A stretch of 64,000 nucleotides of DNA from Arachis hypogaea (taxonomy: Eukaryota; Streptophyta; Magnoliopsida; Fabales; Fabaceae): positions 42,036,425 through 42,100,424 of the forward strand of contig NC_092048.1 of NCBI RefSeq assembly GCF_003086295.3, read 5' to 3'. Position numbers and translations under genes: made by a program. Shown one piece after another: positions 11,966-23,469 of this stretch. Below the pieces are notes generated by a model. That model saw nothing but the letters and a program-made list of their open reading frames with translations, did not search any database and was not told the DNA's origin. Numbering within the stretch: the first letter of the stretch is position 1; the number at the start of each line of letters is the position of its first letter.

Positions 11966-13223
11966 TCAAAATCAATCAAGTATTTGTTCAAGTACGTTAA
12001 CAAAGGGTATGATCGTGTAACAGCTTCATTTTACAAGAGTGTGACAGAGAATGCTGACCTAGATGAATATGATGAGGTCAACATATATTATGATTGTAGG
12101 TACATATCTCTCTGTGAGGCCGCCTGAAGGATCTTTGGTTATAACATACATTATAGAGATCCATGTTTCTAGGATGGTTTCAAGCAAACAAGGATTATAC
12201 AGAAGTAAGAACACTGACATATGCAGAGCTCCCCACTAAATTTGTATGGAAGGTGAAAGAAAGAGTGTGATTGTCTTGGAAAACACATTTTGTGATTGGA
12301 AGAATTTTTTATGTGCCTCCAGGATCTGGTGAAAGATATTATTTAAGGCTTCTCCTCAATTTCATCAAGAGACCAACTTCTTTTCAGGATATCAGGACTA
12401 TAGATGGTGTGGTGTATGCTACTTTCAAAGAGTGTTATGCACGTGGCCTTTTAGAAGATGACAAGGAATATATTGAGGCAATAGAGGAAGCTAGCCATTG
12501 GGGTTTAGGAACATATTTGAGAAAACTTTTACAACACTTTTGTTTTCAAATTCGATAGATACACTAGAACATATTTGGCAAAAGACATGGACTCTATTAT
12601 GTGATGACATACTTCATAGGCAACGAAGACTTCTGGTCAATTCAGGTAACATAAAAATTTATTTTACTCCACTTATGCATATTATACTCACTATGAGGTA
12701 ATTTTTTTAATATGTGAATATTTTGGTTAGCCTTGCTATATCACATTGGCATAATAAGTTACGACAAGACCATTAATGTTAATGCATTTACAGGGAAAAA
12801 AAATATTTTGTATAATAGGTTAGAATGAAGCATGGCACAACATCCATTTGTTGGGATAATTAGATGACGAAAATGTTAGCTAAAGTTATATGTGTAGTAT
12901 TTTCTACATGAGACAAGTCATTTCGTTACATTATCATTAGAAAAAATTTATATGGTTTCAATGCACCAACGAAATTTGTTTTATAATCTTACAATTGTCA
13001 GTATTGCCACTATATTAGTCAATTCAAATATCTCAATTAAAATGGTGCCTTATATTATTAAATATATCAACTAGGCATGATCTAAGATTTAACTTTTTCA
13101 AAAAGCTTGCATTTTTTACAAATATATATAGATTTTATGTCTTCTCTTAAGTGATTAAAACATAAGCCATAATATATTATAATATACTAAAACACGTGAA
13201 TTTGTGTCAATAACTTATGTAGG

Positions 13224-13712
13224 CAGTGGCGGAACTAGAATTTTAATATTAGGGATGGCAAGTTCTTTAAACTCATGCTAAATCTATAATTTTTTATTTT
13301 GTTTTTTTTTTATAATGAACTTATTCTAAAAGCACTTTCTAAAATTATAATAATAAAAATTATAGATACCATATTATGTTTTTAATACATTGAAGAGATA
13401 AAAAAATATATATTCACTAACTTTTAATAAAATATATTATTTAGGCCAATTCTAACTTAAAAAGATTATTGTGTACATAAAATAAAGAGAAGTACTTAAT
13501 CTTATTTTAAAAGTTAACAAAAGATAATATTATATAATTATTGTGTACATAAATTAGTATAATCTATATAATTATTATATAAATTTATAGAAAAAATATG
13601 TTTAAAAATTCAAAAAATCTAAAAATAAATAATTAATAATTTAATATATTTATATAATTAAAAAATATAAAGGGGGGACCATGGCCACACTGCCCCCTTG
13701 GTTCCGCCACTG
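13224..13712. mobile_element. hAT-type MITE, 489 bp, TSD TATGTAGG
   Basis: A perfect 12-bp terminal inverted repeat (CAGTGGCGGAAC...GTTCCGCCACTG) is bordered by an 8-bp direct repeat TATGTAGG at 13216-13223 and 13713-13720. An 8-bp duplication and CAG...CTG ends are typical of hAT elements. The interior is AT-rich with no frame. It sits in the Helitron, so it arrived later. Confidence 0.9.
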
Positions 13713-14104
13713 TATGTAGGGGAAGCATGTGTGTTTAATTTTAGTATAACAAGAAAACAAATTGTCGGTATACTATTGAGTTATGATAAATCATATATTT
13801 CTAATGTGATTAATCATTTATTCAATCATGTTAATTTTTTCTGGCTTACCACATATTTAGTCCTTACTGAGGATGAGTTGAAGGAGTTGACACTAATAGA
13901 AATTGAGAAAATTATGAACAGCTACAACAAGAGTCTTAGGAATTTTTCACCAATGCCAATTCTGAATATGAGTTAACTTAATAATCAAGTGTATGTTAAT
14001 GGAATGAACAAGCTAATTTGTGATGAGCTCCGCTATAATAGAAGACAACTAGCTATAGATCATGCTACTTACATGTAACAACTAACAGACGAGCAAAGAG
14101 TTGT

Positions 14105-15521
14105 ATGAGCAAGTCATATAAGCAGTTCAAAGAGGCAAAGGGGGGCATATTCTTTTTGTATGGTTACGGTAGAACAGGAAAAACTTTTGTTTGGAAGACA
14201 TTATCTTTTGCACTGAGATCAAGATCACAAGTTGTACTTACTATTGCATCAAGTGGGATTGCATCTCTTTTACTACTTGGTGGACGAATAACACACTCAC
14301 GATTTGCAATCTCATTAAATTTAGATGAATTCTCAAAATGTAATATAAAACAGGGCAGCACATTAGCTGATTTGTTAATAAAGACTAAGCTAATCATTTG
14401 GGATGAAGCTCTTATGGTAAATAGATTTTGTATTGAGGCACTTGACAAGACAATGCGTGACATCTTAAAATTCAGCAATCCAAACAGCCTTGATTAGCCT
14501 TTTAGGGGTAAGACAGTGGTCTTCGGTGGTGACTTTCGACAGATTATCCTACTAATTCCTAAAGGGACTAGACAGGAAATTGTTAACGCCACTATAAACT
14601 CATCGTACATATGGGATAGTTGCAAGTTGTTGACATTGACAAAAAACATGCGATTGAAAGCAGGTGACTCCCACACAAATTTCTTCGAGTTAAAAGAGTT
14701 TACTGACTGGATACTAGGTATTGGTGATGGTAGTCACGGAACACCAAGAAATTATGGTGAGAGGATTGAAATCCCAGAAGACATCCTGGTTAAGGATTGG
14801 GCTAACCCAATAGAGACAATCTGTAAGGTAACATATTCAGAACTGTTTTGCAGGTCAAATATTGATAAACATATTAAAGATCGAGTGATACTAATGCCAA
14901 TATTGCAAATAGTTGATGAGATAAACAACTACATGATGAGCTTAAACCCTACTGAAGCACAAACATATTACAGCTCAGACAAGGCATGCCCAACAAAATC
15001 CAACAATGACTTATTGGCATCCATACACACATCTGAATTAGTAAACACAATCAGATGCTCAGGAGTTTTAAATCATGAGTTGACATTAAAGGTTGAAACA
15101 CTATAATGTTATTGATAAATATAGACCATTCTACAGGATTGTGCAATGGTACATGATTGGTTACCACTAAGCTTGGAAAACACATCATAAAAGCATGTAG
15201 CAAGGTTGGGAAGAACAAAGGTCAGAAGGTGTTTATTCCTAGGATGACTCTAAGCCCGTCAGATCATCGAATACCATTCAAGTTTCAACAGAGGCAATTT
15301 TTCATATTGGTGTCTTACGCAATGACTATAAATAATACCCAAGGGCAATCAATGTCAAAGGTTGGTTTATTACTCAAAAAGCCTATTTTTACTCACGATC
15401 AGCTTTATGTCATAGCATCTAGAGTAAAAAACAGGAAAGGATTGAAGATTGTCATGATGCTGATAATCGAATAGAGACAGATAATGCCATATTCAAAGAA
15501 GTTTTTAGAAATGTTTATTGA
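14105..15521 (+). pseudogene. Helitron PIF1-type helicase domain
   Basis: A superfamily 1B helicase region in one main frame with stops near 14496 and 15105. Walker A is GYGRTGKT at about 14162-14185; the family usually has Gly where Arg stands. Walker B is LIIWDEA near 14390-14410 and the next motif is FGGDFRQI near 14521-14544. The C-terminal block FFILVSYAMTINNTQGQS (15298-15351), then HDQLYVIASRV (15394-15426), matches the PIF1 end. A frameshift near 15455 precedes a terminal stop at 15519-15521. In Helitrons this domain unwinds DNA during rolling-circle transposition. It is not intact here. Confidence 0.85.
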
Positions 15522-16354
15522 AGAGGGCATCTTACAACAAGAAAATTGCTTAACTCCGTGTTAATTTTAGATTAAACCGAGGCAAAATCATCACATCAAA
15601 TAGGTACTCTTTTTGCTCTAGTATAGACTATTTAATTATGCAATCTTTAGGCACATTTGTCATATTTAAGCAAATATTTAAGCAACTATTTCAGGCATGT
15701 ATCACTTAAATTTTAATTTGATATGACAGAATTTACCTAGTAGAACAATTTTGGAATCTCCTGACATTCTATCCCAAATGACCTGAAATAACCAATAGCC
15801 TTATTAATTAATAAGCAATCTGAAGTAACCACACATCCTTTTCTTAATCTTCTATCAGCAGGCGTGAAATTCAATAGTAGTTAAGCTTCTAAATGTTGTG
15901 TAATAGACAATACAGTAGATAGTTTGATGCAACTAAATTTTGAATTTCACATATAACCATGAACCATTAGAATCATATAATCCATGTAGAAGTACTACTT
16001 AGACATATTAAGATAGGCATTTTTTAGATTATCCGGGGAATTTAGGTCTCTGAGTCCATATTCTATCAATTGCATAAATATCTTATACTAGCGGGTTCAT
16101 AAATATTATATAGAAGTCACACCTAAAAGTCAATTAATGCTCATTTTGGGATTTTTGACATACAATTTCATTTATCCGATAATTAATTATGGTTTTAGAT
16201 ATTAGATTATTATATTGGTACAACTGCATAAGGTGAAACTATTTAATAGCTTTACTTATCAAGTAGTTTTCGAAGAATAGCTCCCACTAGCAAAATCGTA
16301 TCAACTTTAATTCCCTAGAACAAATAAATAGGCATTTATAAATATAGTGTTTAC
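15522..16354. other. Spacer after Helitron helicase
   Basis: AT-rich and mostly unrecognised. From about 16060 it resembles 17080-17230 plus 21632-21760, a diverged duplication related to the hydrolase fragment. The Helitron 3' end may lie here but I could not place it. Confidence 0.35.
16060..16330. repeat. Diverged duplicate of 17080-17230 plus 21632-21760
   Basis: Shared stretches include CTGCATAAGGTGAAACT, TTAATAGCTTTACTTA and GAATAGCTCCCACTAGCA. The second copy is split by the 17231-21631 LTR. On the minus strand the shared part can be read as a short frame containing KVDMVLLVGAILPKLLGK (21632-21770 copy), which may be a further hydrolase exon. Confidence 0.5.
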
Positions 16355-17023
16355 CTTCCACAACTTCAGGTGGGCAAATCATACCATGGTCTCCAGCAAT
16401 AGCTAAGATAGAGATATTGTTTTTGTGTATATGATCTTTGTAAAAAAGGTCCCTTCCTGTTAAATAACCCACGCTCTGAAAATGCTGTTGTGAGTTGCAA
16501 GATAAGTTTTGCTGGTATAGTACCTACCAGTTGCAATTATTTCATCCAACAATCAGTTACATTAGTCTATTGACAAGTTAATAATAATTTACTTAAATCA
16601 TAAAATGCACCTTTTTTGTATACAACATGTACCAAACATATTCCATGCCAATAAGGTTATGATATATATAATTGAGTTGCATATAGGAGCAAAATCAGGT
16701 ACATCCACAAAGAGCGTACAACCATTTATAGTATTACAAGCTAAATATGCTATAAAAGAAATAGATACATTTTACCTTGCGATCAACCTCAACTTAACTA
16801 ACCCTCCTAACAAATTAGGCAATTTGGTGGATGAATAGAAGCACTTTCAGAGGTTATTTTAGAACAATTTTTTTAACAGATATGCATCCATCATGTCTTT
16901 AGCTGAAATCAAAGTATTTAACCATGACAACACATATGGTTGACAAAATGAAAGAGGATAAGCTGCAGCCAACATTGCACCCAAGGGAACAACAGGGACA
17001 TTCATAGCATGCCCAGAATTTGC
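16355..17023 (-). pseudogene. Alpha/beta-hydrolase-like gene fragment (two exons)
   Basis: On the minus strand, exon-like block A (17023-16776, acceptor CAG, donor GTAAAA) encodes a segment with VPVVPLGAMLAAAYPLS and LISAKDMM, then two stops. Block B (16475-16355, acceptor CAG, donor GTAAAC) encodes FYKDHIHKNN, then ISILAIAGDHGMICPPE. I recognise this pair, in this order, as the C-terminal half of a plant alpha/beta-hydrolase family protein of unknown function; the usual form has AGDxDLICPP. Stops in block A and missing flanking exons make it a fragment. It lies between two Helitron-type coding regions, so capture by a Helitron is possible, but it could equally be host remnant. The family assignment is from memory. 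Confidence 0.5.
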
Positions 17024-17451
17024 CTGTTTGATAAGTTACCAAATTCAGTACTGTATCAGTAATTACGCAATGCTATTTAATAAACAAATATCTTAACTGG
17101 AGGGATCACACAAATTATATAGAAATAACACATAAAATTCATACAATGATCCTCTAGAACTTTTGACATAGAAAATTTATTTGTCCAATTATTAATTATG
17201 TTTTGAGACGTTACATGATTATATTGGTATTATAACAACCTGAATTTTTAAAAATTGAATAATGAGTTATTTATGATTTATTATTTTATTTAAAAAAATT
17301 ATTTTTTTAAAGTAATTAAATTAAATTTTATGATATTTTGAGTTTAAAATTTATTAAAATTTTTAAATAATTTTTATTATAATTAGATATTTCAAAAATA
17401 AAAATAAAAGAATTATACTAAAATTATTATTATTATTATTATTGTTTAAAA

Positions 17452-17534
<83 letters not shown>
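17452..17534. repeat. AT dinucleotide microsatellite (about 83 bp)
   Basis: Uninterrupted TA repeats, preceded by a short ATT run at 17419-17441. Confidence 0.95.
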
Positions 17535-17535
<1 letters not shown>

Positions 17536-17537
<2 letters not shown>

Positions 17538-19165
17538 CCAATTTCATTAAGTGAACAAACGAAAGAAATAAATGTGGCTATATATGACACGTATACTTCC
17601 TATATTTATTAACTAATGACACTTGAATATTAATCATCATCAATTACCTTCATTACTTTCATTTCACCACCGATCCAACTAAGTTTAAGAAAAATAAGGG
17701 AAAGAGAAACCGAGGGAGAGAAACGAGAAACCTTCATGAACTCAAAGCTTGCGAGCCCCATTTTTTTAAATTCGTAACTCCAATAAAAAATTTAATCCGA
17801 TAAAAGTATTCGTATCCTCCTTTTTTACACATTGACGTTACTTTTGTCCGGTAGAAGTTGACGGTGACATAACTCCTCTTTTCTTGGATTTCGGCCAATT
17901 AGAATTTTAGGAGGCACAGATAATTTCTGACGTTTTCTTCTTCAGCGGCTCGGTCAGAAAGCTTCTTCGGAGTTTTCGTCGTTGTGATTTCTGTACGGAG
18001 GAAAGGTTTGGTAATTTTACAATAATTAAATGTGAATTTGATAAGTAAATGTTGATTTGGTTGATAATTGTTGAGTTTAAATGAGTTTATGTTAAATTAT
18101 TGTTGTTGCTTGTGATTTGTTGGTTTGGCTGTGAAAAATAGCTCAGCGGTAGTTGTCTTAATGGTTTTGGAATTGTTGTGATGTGGTATTTTGAGGAAAT
18201 TGATGAGATTTGGTGGTTGAAAAGAAATTGAGTGCTGTTGGGCCTTAGTACCAAGTATCTAGTGAGGACGGCGATGCGTAATACTCACTTGACACTATAA
18301 GGATAGCTTAGTGAGGATGGCGATGCGTAACTGATGAGCGGATATATATATAACCAATTTCATTAAGTGAACAAACGAAAGAAATAAATGTGGCTATATA
18401 TATATGACACGTATACTTCCTATATTTATTAACTAATGACACTTGAATATTAATCATCATCAATTACCTTCATTACTTTCATTTCACCACCGATCCAACT
18501 AAGTTTAAGAAAAATAAGGGAAAGAGAAACCGAGGGAGAGAAACGAGAAACCTTCATGAACTCAAAGCTTGCGAGCCCCATTTTTTTAAATTCGTAACTC
18601 CAATAAAAAATTTAATCCGATAAAAGTATTCGTATCCTTCTTTTTTACACATTGACGTTACTTTTGTCCGGTAGAAGTTGACGGTGACATAACTCCTCTT
18701 TTCTTGGATTTCGGCCAATTAGAATTTTAGGAGGCACAAATAATTTCTGACGTTTTCTTCTTCAGCGGCTCGGTCAGAAAGCTTCTTCGGAGTTTTCGTC
18801 GTTGTGATTTCTGTACGGAGGAAAGGTTTGGTAATTTTACAATAATTAAATGTGAATTTGATAAGTAAATGTTGATTTGGTTGATAATTGTTGAGTTTAA
18901 ATGAGTTTATGTTAAATTATTGTTGTTGCTTGTGATTTGTTGGTTTGGCTGTGAAAAATAGCTCAGCGGTAGTTGTCTTAATGGTTTTGGAATTGTTGTG
19001 ATGTGGTATTTTGAGGAAATTGATGAGATTTGGTGGTTGAAAAGAAATTGAGTGCTGTTGGGCCTTAGTGCCAAGTATCTAGTGAGGACGGCGATGCGTA
19101 ATACTCACTTGACACTATAAGGATAGCTTAGTGAGGATGGCGATGCGTAACTGATGAGCGGATAT
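17536..19165. repeat. Tandem duplication, two ~0.82-kb units
   Basis: Unit 1 spans 17536-18351 and unit 2 spans 18352-19165. By eye they differ by three substitutions (near 17819/18639, 17919/18739 and 18250/19070) and one 4-bp AT-repeat length change. Both end with TGATGAGCGGATAT, the first 14 bases of the LTR that continues only after unit 2. The junction lies in ATATATA microhomology. Confidence 0.9.
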
Positions 19166-20647
19166 TTTATACGCCTTTTTGGCATCATTTTCATATAGTT
19201 TTTAGCATGTTTTATTTAAGTTTTATTATATTTTCATAGGTTTTTAGTGTAAAATTCACATTTTTGGATTCTACTATGAGTTTCTGTATTTTTATGCAAT
19301 TTCAGGTATTTTCTGCCTGAAATTGGGGAGTTGGAGCAAAAGTCTGATTTAGATGCTGTTAGGATCTAACCTCCATGCACTCGAAAGAGCTTTTCTGGAG
19401 CTACAGAAGTCCAATGGAGCATTCTCAATGGCTATGGAAAGCTAACATCCAGGGATTTCCAGCAATGTATAATGGTCCATACTTTGCTTCAGAATTAAAG
19501 GCCCAAAACTGGCATTCAACGCTAGCCATCTATCCCAATCCAAGCGTCCAACGTCCACAAAGGAGTGACCAGCGTCCAATGCCCATAAAGGTGTCCCTAG
19601 CCAGCGTTCAACGCCCAAGGAGCATCCTAGCACGTGGAGACCACTAAAGCTCAGCCCAAACACTCACCAAGTAGCCTCGGAAGTGTATTTTTGCACTACA
19701 AGCTTAAGCCTATCTTATTTCTGTAATCCTTAGTCATTAGATTAGTATATATAGGAGAAGATCACCCATGTTTAGGATCTTCTTCCTCCCCCATTTGAAT
19801 TTATTATCACTTTTGTACAGTATAAGTCTCTAAACCTCCTAGGTTAAGGGGATGACCTCTGCTGAGTTTTATGAATTAATAAAAGTATTACTGTTCTATC
19901 TCAATTCGTGTTTGATTCTCTATTCTAAGATGTATCTTCGTTCTTTAACCTTATGAATGAGTTGAACCAGCACAAGGTTATCTCTATTCTACATGGATTC
20001 AGCGAGCGTCTTTCATCGGATATCAATGAACCACTAGCTTGCTTATACATCTCTTATATGGCTAATCCACGACTTAGTTGGGGACTTCTCGAGACACTAG
20101 TTCAGCGAAGTATGGGGAGATTAGAGTCTTTGTGGTAAAGGCTAGAACCAAAGGCACAACATTCTCTGATCCGAAAGATTTGATATTATCTGTGGCGTTT
20201 TGAGTAGGATCATCAAGGGGAATGAACTGCAGGAGCTTCACCCTCAATCAGACTAGATACGCACTAACCCTGGTGTTTAGCCTGGAGGAAGATCGGCGAC
20301 CTCTCAAGAAAGGCGTTGATCACATACAGCCTGTCATAGAAGAAATCATTCACAATTGGCGTAGACAGTGAGACTGAATTAATCCATAAGAATAAAGCAT
20401 CTCTGAAGCCTTAACCATCTTCTTATTATTGCATTCACCATCAACTGAGTAACATTATCTTTATTTTATTTTTATGCGTTTTAAACAACCAACTAACTTT
20501 TCTATCCGCCTGACTAAGATCTACAAGATAACCATAACTTGCTTCAAATCCAATCCTCGTGGGATCGACCCTGACTCACTCAGGTAATACTTGGACGACC
20601 CAATGCACTTGCTGGTTCAGTTGTGCGAAGTGTAATTCTGTGCACCA
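19152..20647 (+). mobile_element. Solo LTR of Athila-family type, plus orientation
   Basis: It starts TGATGAGCGG and ends GTGCACCA like the LTRs of the large elements in this window, and it shares internal phrases (ATTTTCTGCCTGAAATTG, GGTAATACTTGGACGACCCAATGCACTTGCTGG in part). Flanks are GTAAC (19147-19151) and GTAAT (20648-20652), a target duplication with one change. It carries only degenerate copies of the GGCGTTTAACGCC dyad (19505-19625), so it is an older or different subfamily. Confidence 0.75.
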
Positions 20648-21389
20648 GTAATGCTCACTAGAGACCGAATGGAAGGTTCCCCATGAGAACGGCGATGTAT
20701 TACGCTCTTGGAGGGGGCGTTGGCTGAGATAAGGACGGCGGTACAAAACGCTTATCTTAGGACTAGTGTCGGGAATCGGGCAACAAACCGACATATGAGC
20801 TCATGACCTGTATAAGACTAGACATGCATCATACTTGTTTGCGCATACTTGTTGGGATTATGTTTTCATGATTCTGTGTGCTTGTGATTGGATTCTATGT
20901 CCTGTAATTGCTCTCTAATTTGTGTTTGTCTTGCATTGTTTGTGCCTATGATTGATTCTGTCTTGTGATTAAGTTTTGATGGTGATTCGTTTTGAATTGG
21001 GCCGTAGGCCGAGTTGATTTGATTTGGGCCGAAGGCCATGATTGGAAGGACCAGCGGTAAGCTTTGGTTAAAATGGTAAGCGGTGAAATATATGAAATTT
21101 CATTTTGCATGAAATTTTTATAAGAAAAATATGAGTTTTAAATTAGGATAATGAACTTAACTTCTATCCCCGACCCTACTAAGAACTCCCCAGTTCTTAC
21201 CCCTATCTCCACCCCTTTCAGCTACAGGTGCGAAGGCTTAGTGCGGAACTATAGGAGCATAGAAGATTGAGTTTACGAGTTAAGTTCTTAGATTTTATTT
21301 TTTCCCTCGTCGTTTATTTTTTTAGTTTTTAGAGGGGATAGGACTTGTATTTGAGAATCTTGAAATAAGTCTATGTATATAATGCTATG

Positions 21390-21392
<3 letters not shown>

Positions 21393-21458
<66 letters not shown>
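21393..21458. repeat. AT dinucleotide microsatellite (66 bp)
   Basis: Uninterrupted AT repeat within the right part of the interrupted solo LTR. Confidence 0.95.
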
Positions 21459-21460
<2 letters not shown>

Positions 21461-21631
21461 TTATGATTAAGTGATTAAAAGTAAAACCTTTCTGTTTTCT
21501 TAATTAAACCTTCGGTTCGTACTCGTGAAGACTCAATATTAAATGAACATAATATATAATTAAAAGAATAGAGGTAAGTAGCGCTCGGACTTTTAGTGCG
21601 ATCATGAGGTGCTAAAAGTTAGTGTGTTACA

Positions 21632-23464
21632 AGTATAACTGCATAAGGTGAAACTGCTTAATAGCTTTACTTACCCAGTAGTTTCGGAAGAATAGCTCCC
21701 ACTAGCAGAACCATATCAACTTTAATCACAAAAGCTTTTGCCCGTAATGCCACACAAATTCCAAATTCCTAAACAGAATGAATACATATATTTGCTTTAA
21801 TAAGCCAAAACATGATAAAAAATGTTAACCGTTCAGAACATAAGCTAATTTATTGTCCAGCATATTTTTATATACTTGATTCCACCTTTCTCGATATATT
21901 ATCTGAATTCATTACTTTGGCTAAAAAAGGAAAAAAATCATACCAAATGTATAATGGTAAATACATTACTTTACTATTTGATTCATATATTCTGGCTCAT
22001 TTGTATTCATATGATTTCCAAAACTTATTTTACCCGACAAGTTGTTCTTTCAGCTACACTTATAACAATAATGTTCAAAGGATGAAAAATTTTCAGTATC
22101 AGAGGACTTAATCAGCACTCCAATACTCACCTTATCACACAATAGATACATTTCCATTTAAACAAGCACTAATTAAAAAAATAAGGAAGAGAGCACATTA
22201 CAAATTACAATTAAAAGCTTAGCCAAGATCTGAGATTGTTGATATGTGAAATACTTATTATGATAATTGATGAGTACTTTAGCCCCCTTATTCATTATTG
22301 ATTAAAAAAACTAAATAGTAGCTGCAGCACACCAAGTATATCAGGCGGGTTTAACATTTTTTTTTTTGGGTAAAAATGGTGGTTGGTGGTGATAATTTAA
22401 ACTACTAACCCCTTTTATTGGAAAACAAAACATACTATTTTCTGATTGGTTGGTATGCATTAAATGACTCTCTCTCTCTCATTGATTGGTGCATATTAAA
22501 TGCCTCTCTCTTAAATTTAATACTAATTACTAATGTAGAGGAAATTGATTTTTTTAACTTAATTTGGTCTACAATATATAAGTTGTTATAATGTAATATT
22601 TTAGTATATTTTTCTTTTAGTGCTTACGTAATCCAATCAATTTTATTTGTAAGATTTAAAAATAAAAAATAAAATGAAATATTAAATTATTCAATGTTAA
22701 TTAATTAATTGCCAAATATAACGTAACAGTCATATGATTATTTGTTAACAAAACAATCAACTTGTGCATTTTGTGGATTTAAAGTAAAAAGCACAAAACT
22801 TAAATAAAACAAATCTTAGAATTTAATTTATTGACTTAAATTGGCTTACAATTAATTTAAGATTTTATAATGTAATCTTCGCTTTATTTTTTTTTTCCTT
22901 TTGTGATGACTTAATCCAACAATCATACATCCGCTGATGGAATAAAGAAACTTTTGGCATGTTGGTTGCTTACACTGAACTATTCTATCAGTTTGAAATA
23001 ACAAAAATTATTATAAAAGGAAGAGTAATCACCAGATTTTATGTTTGAATCATCAAATGATATACACTACTTAATATATTAAAGGAGAGTAGTAGCTGGT
23101 TCTTCAGTCGACAAGTGGTGCGCTGTGTTCAACAAGTGTGTATTGCCTTTGAGTGACACGTGGAAGACACCAAAAAACCTATAGTCTTGTGCATTGGACC
23201 TGAACGCTTTGCTTGGGAGTGGAAAGAAATAGGAAGGAGAGAAATTGAGTGAAAAGAAATAGAAAGAAAGAAATTGAAGTGAAATTTAATTTTTATGGGT
23301 GTATTTGGATGAAAGAAAAATAAGATGGAAAGATATTGAAAGATAAATAATTTATGTTGTTTGTTTGGAAAGAAAAATGGAGAAAAAAAATGAATTAAGT
23401 TATATAATGACAATATTACCCTTCATATTATATAGTAATGTTATTATGTATATAATTATTATGG
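21632..23464. other. AT-rich region with hydrolase-related remnant at its start
   Basis: 21632-21780 is the second, less decayed copy of the segment at 16220-16330. The rest (21790-23464) is AT-rich with a T run at 22360-22369 and a short TC run near 22472-22482. From 23190 to 23410 it is purine-rich (GAAAGAAAT phrases). I see no gene. Confidence 0.4.
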
Positions 23465-23469
23465 AAGGG

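Larger units (their letters stand above)
9995..15521 (+). pseudogene. Helitron Rep/helicase (RepHel) pseudogene
   Basis: Decayed coding sequence of a Helitron rolling-circle transposase on the plus strand. In order: an N-terminal zinc-like segment (CEHCxALFWYDER, near 10045-10077); the Helitron-like N-terminal domain (FTSMGAKID near 10243-10269, TFLLGE-like and LYIFDTQNEI to 10440); a continuation at 10566-10956 (GKRGKDRRRYNLPSTDEV); the Rep core at 11120-11965; a linker to 12700; and a PIF1-type helicase at 14105-15521. Likely introns are 10441-10560 and about 11434-11553. Stops or frameshifts occur at about 10576, 10677, 11318, 11963, 12127, 12540, 13974, 14496 and 15105, so no full protein can be made. 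A MITE interrupts it at 13224. The element's 5' TC and 3' CTRR/hairpin ends were not identified. Confidence 0.85.
17231..21631 (+). mobile_element. Large solo LTR of a gypsy element, interrupted and internally duplicated
   Basis: The left end TATAACAACC (17231) and the right end GTGTTACA (21631) fit a TGTAACA...TGTTACA LTR whose first G has become A. The flanks are GGTAT (17226-17230) and AGTAT (21632-21636), a 5-bp target duplication with one change. Without the nested LTR and the tandem duplication it would be about 2.1 kb. Recognisable LTR-like phrases (GTGAGGATGGCGATGCGTAA, GGGCCGAAGGCC near 21028) lie on both sides of the nested insertion. No internal retroelement sequence is present, hence solo LTR. 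Strand is arbitrary. Confidence 0.6.

Noticed and set aside
17363..17590. Minus-strand frame of alternating Ile-Tyr
   Set aside because: It is a translation of the AT microsatellite at 17452-17534.
19152..19175. CTGATGAG at LTR starts, resembling a hammerhead ribozyme core
   Set aside because: No matching GAAA and stem segments follow at the required spacing. It is simply the TGATGAG LTR terminus.
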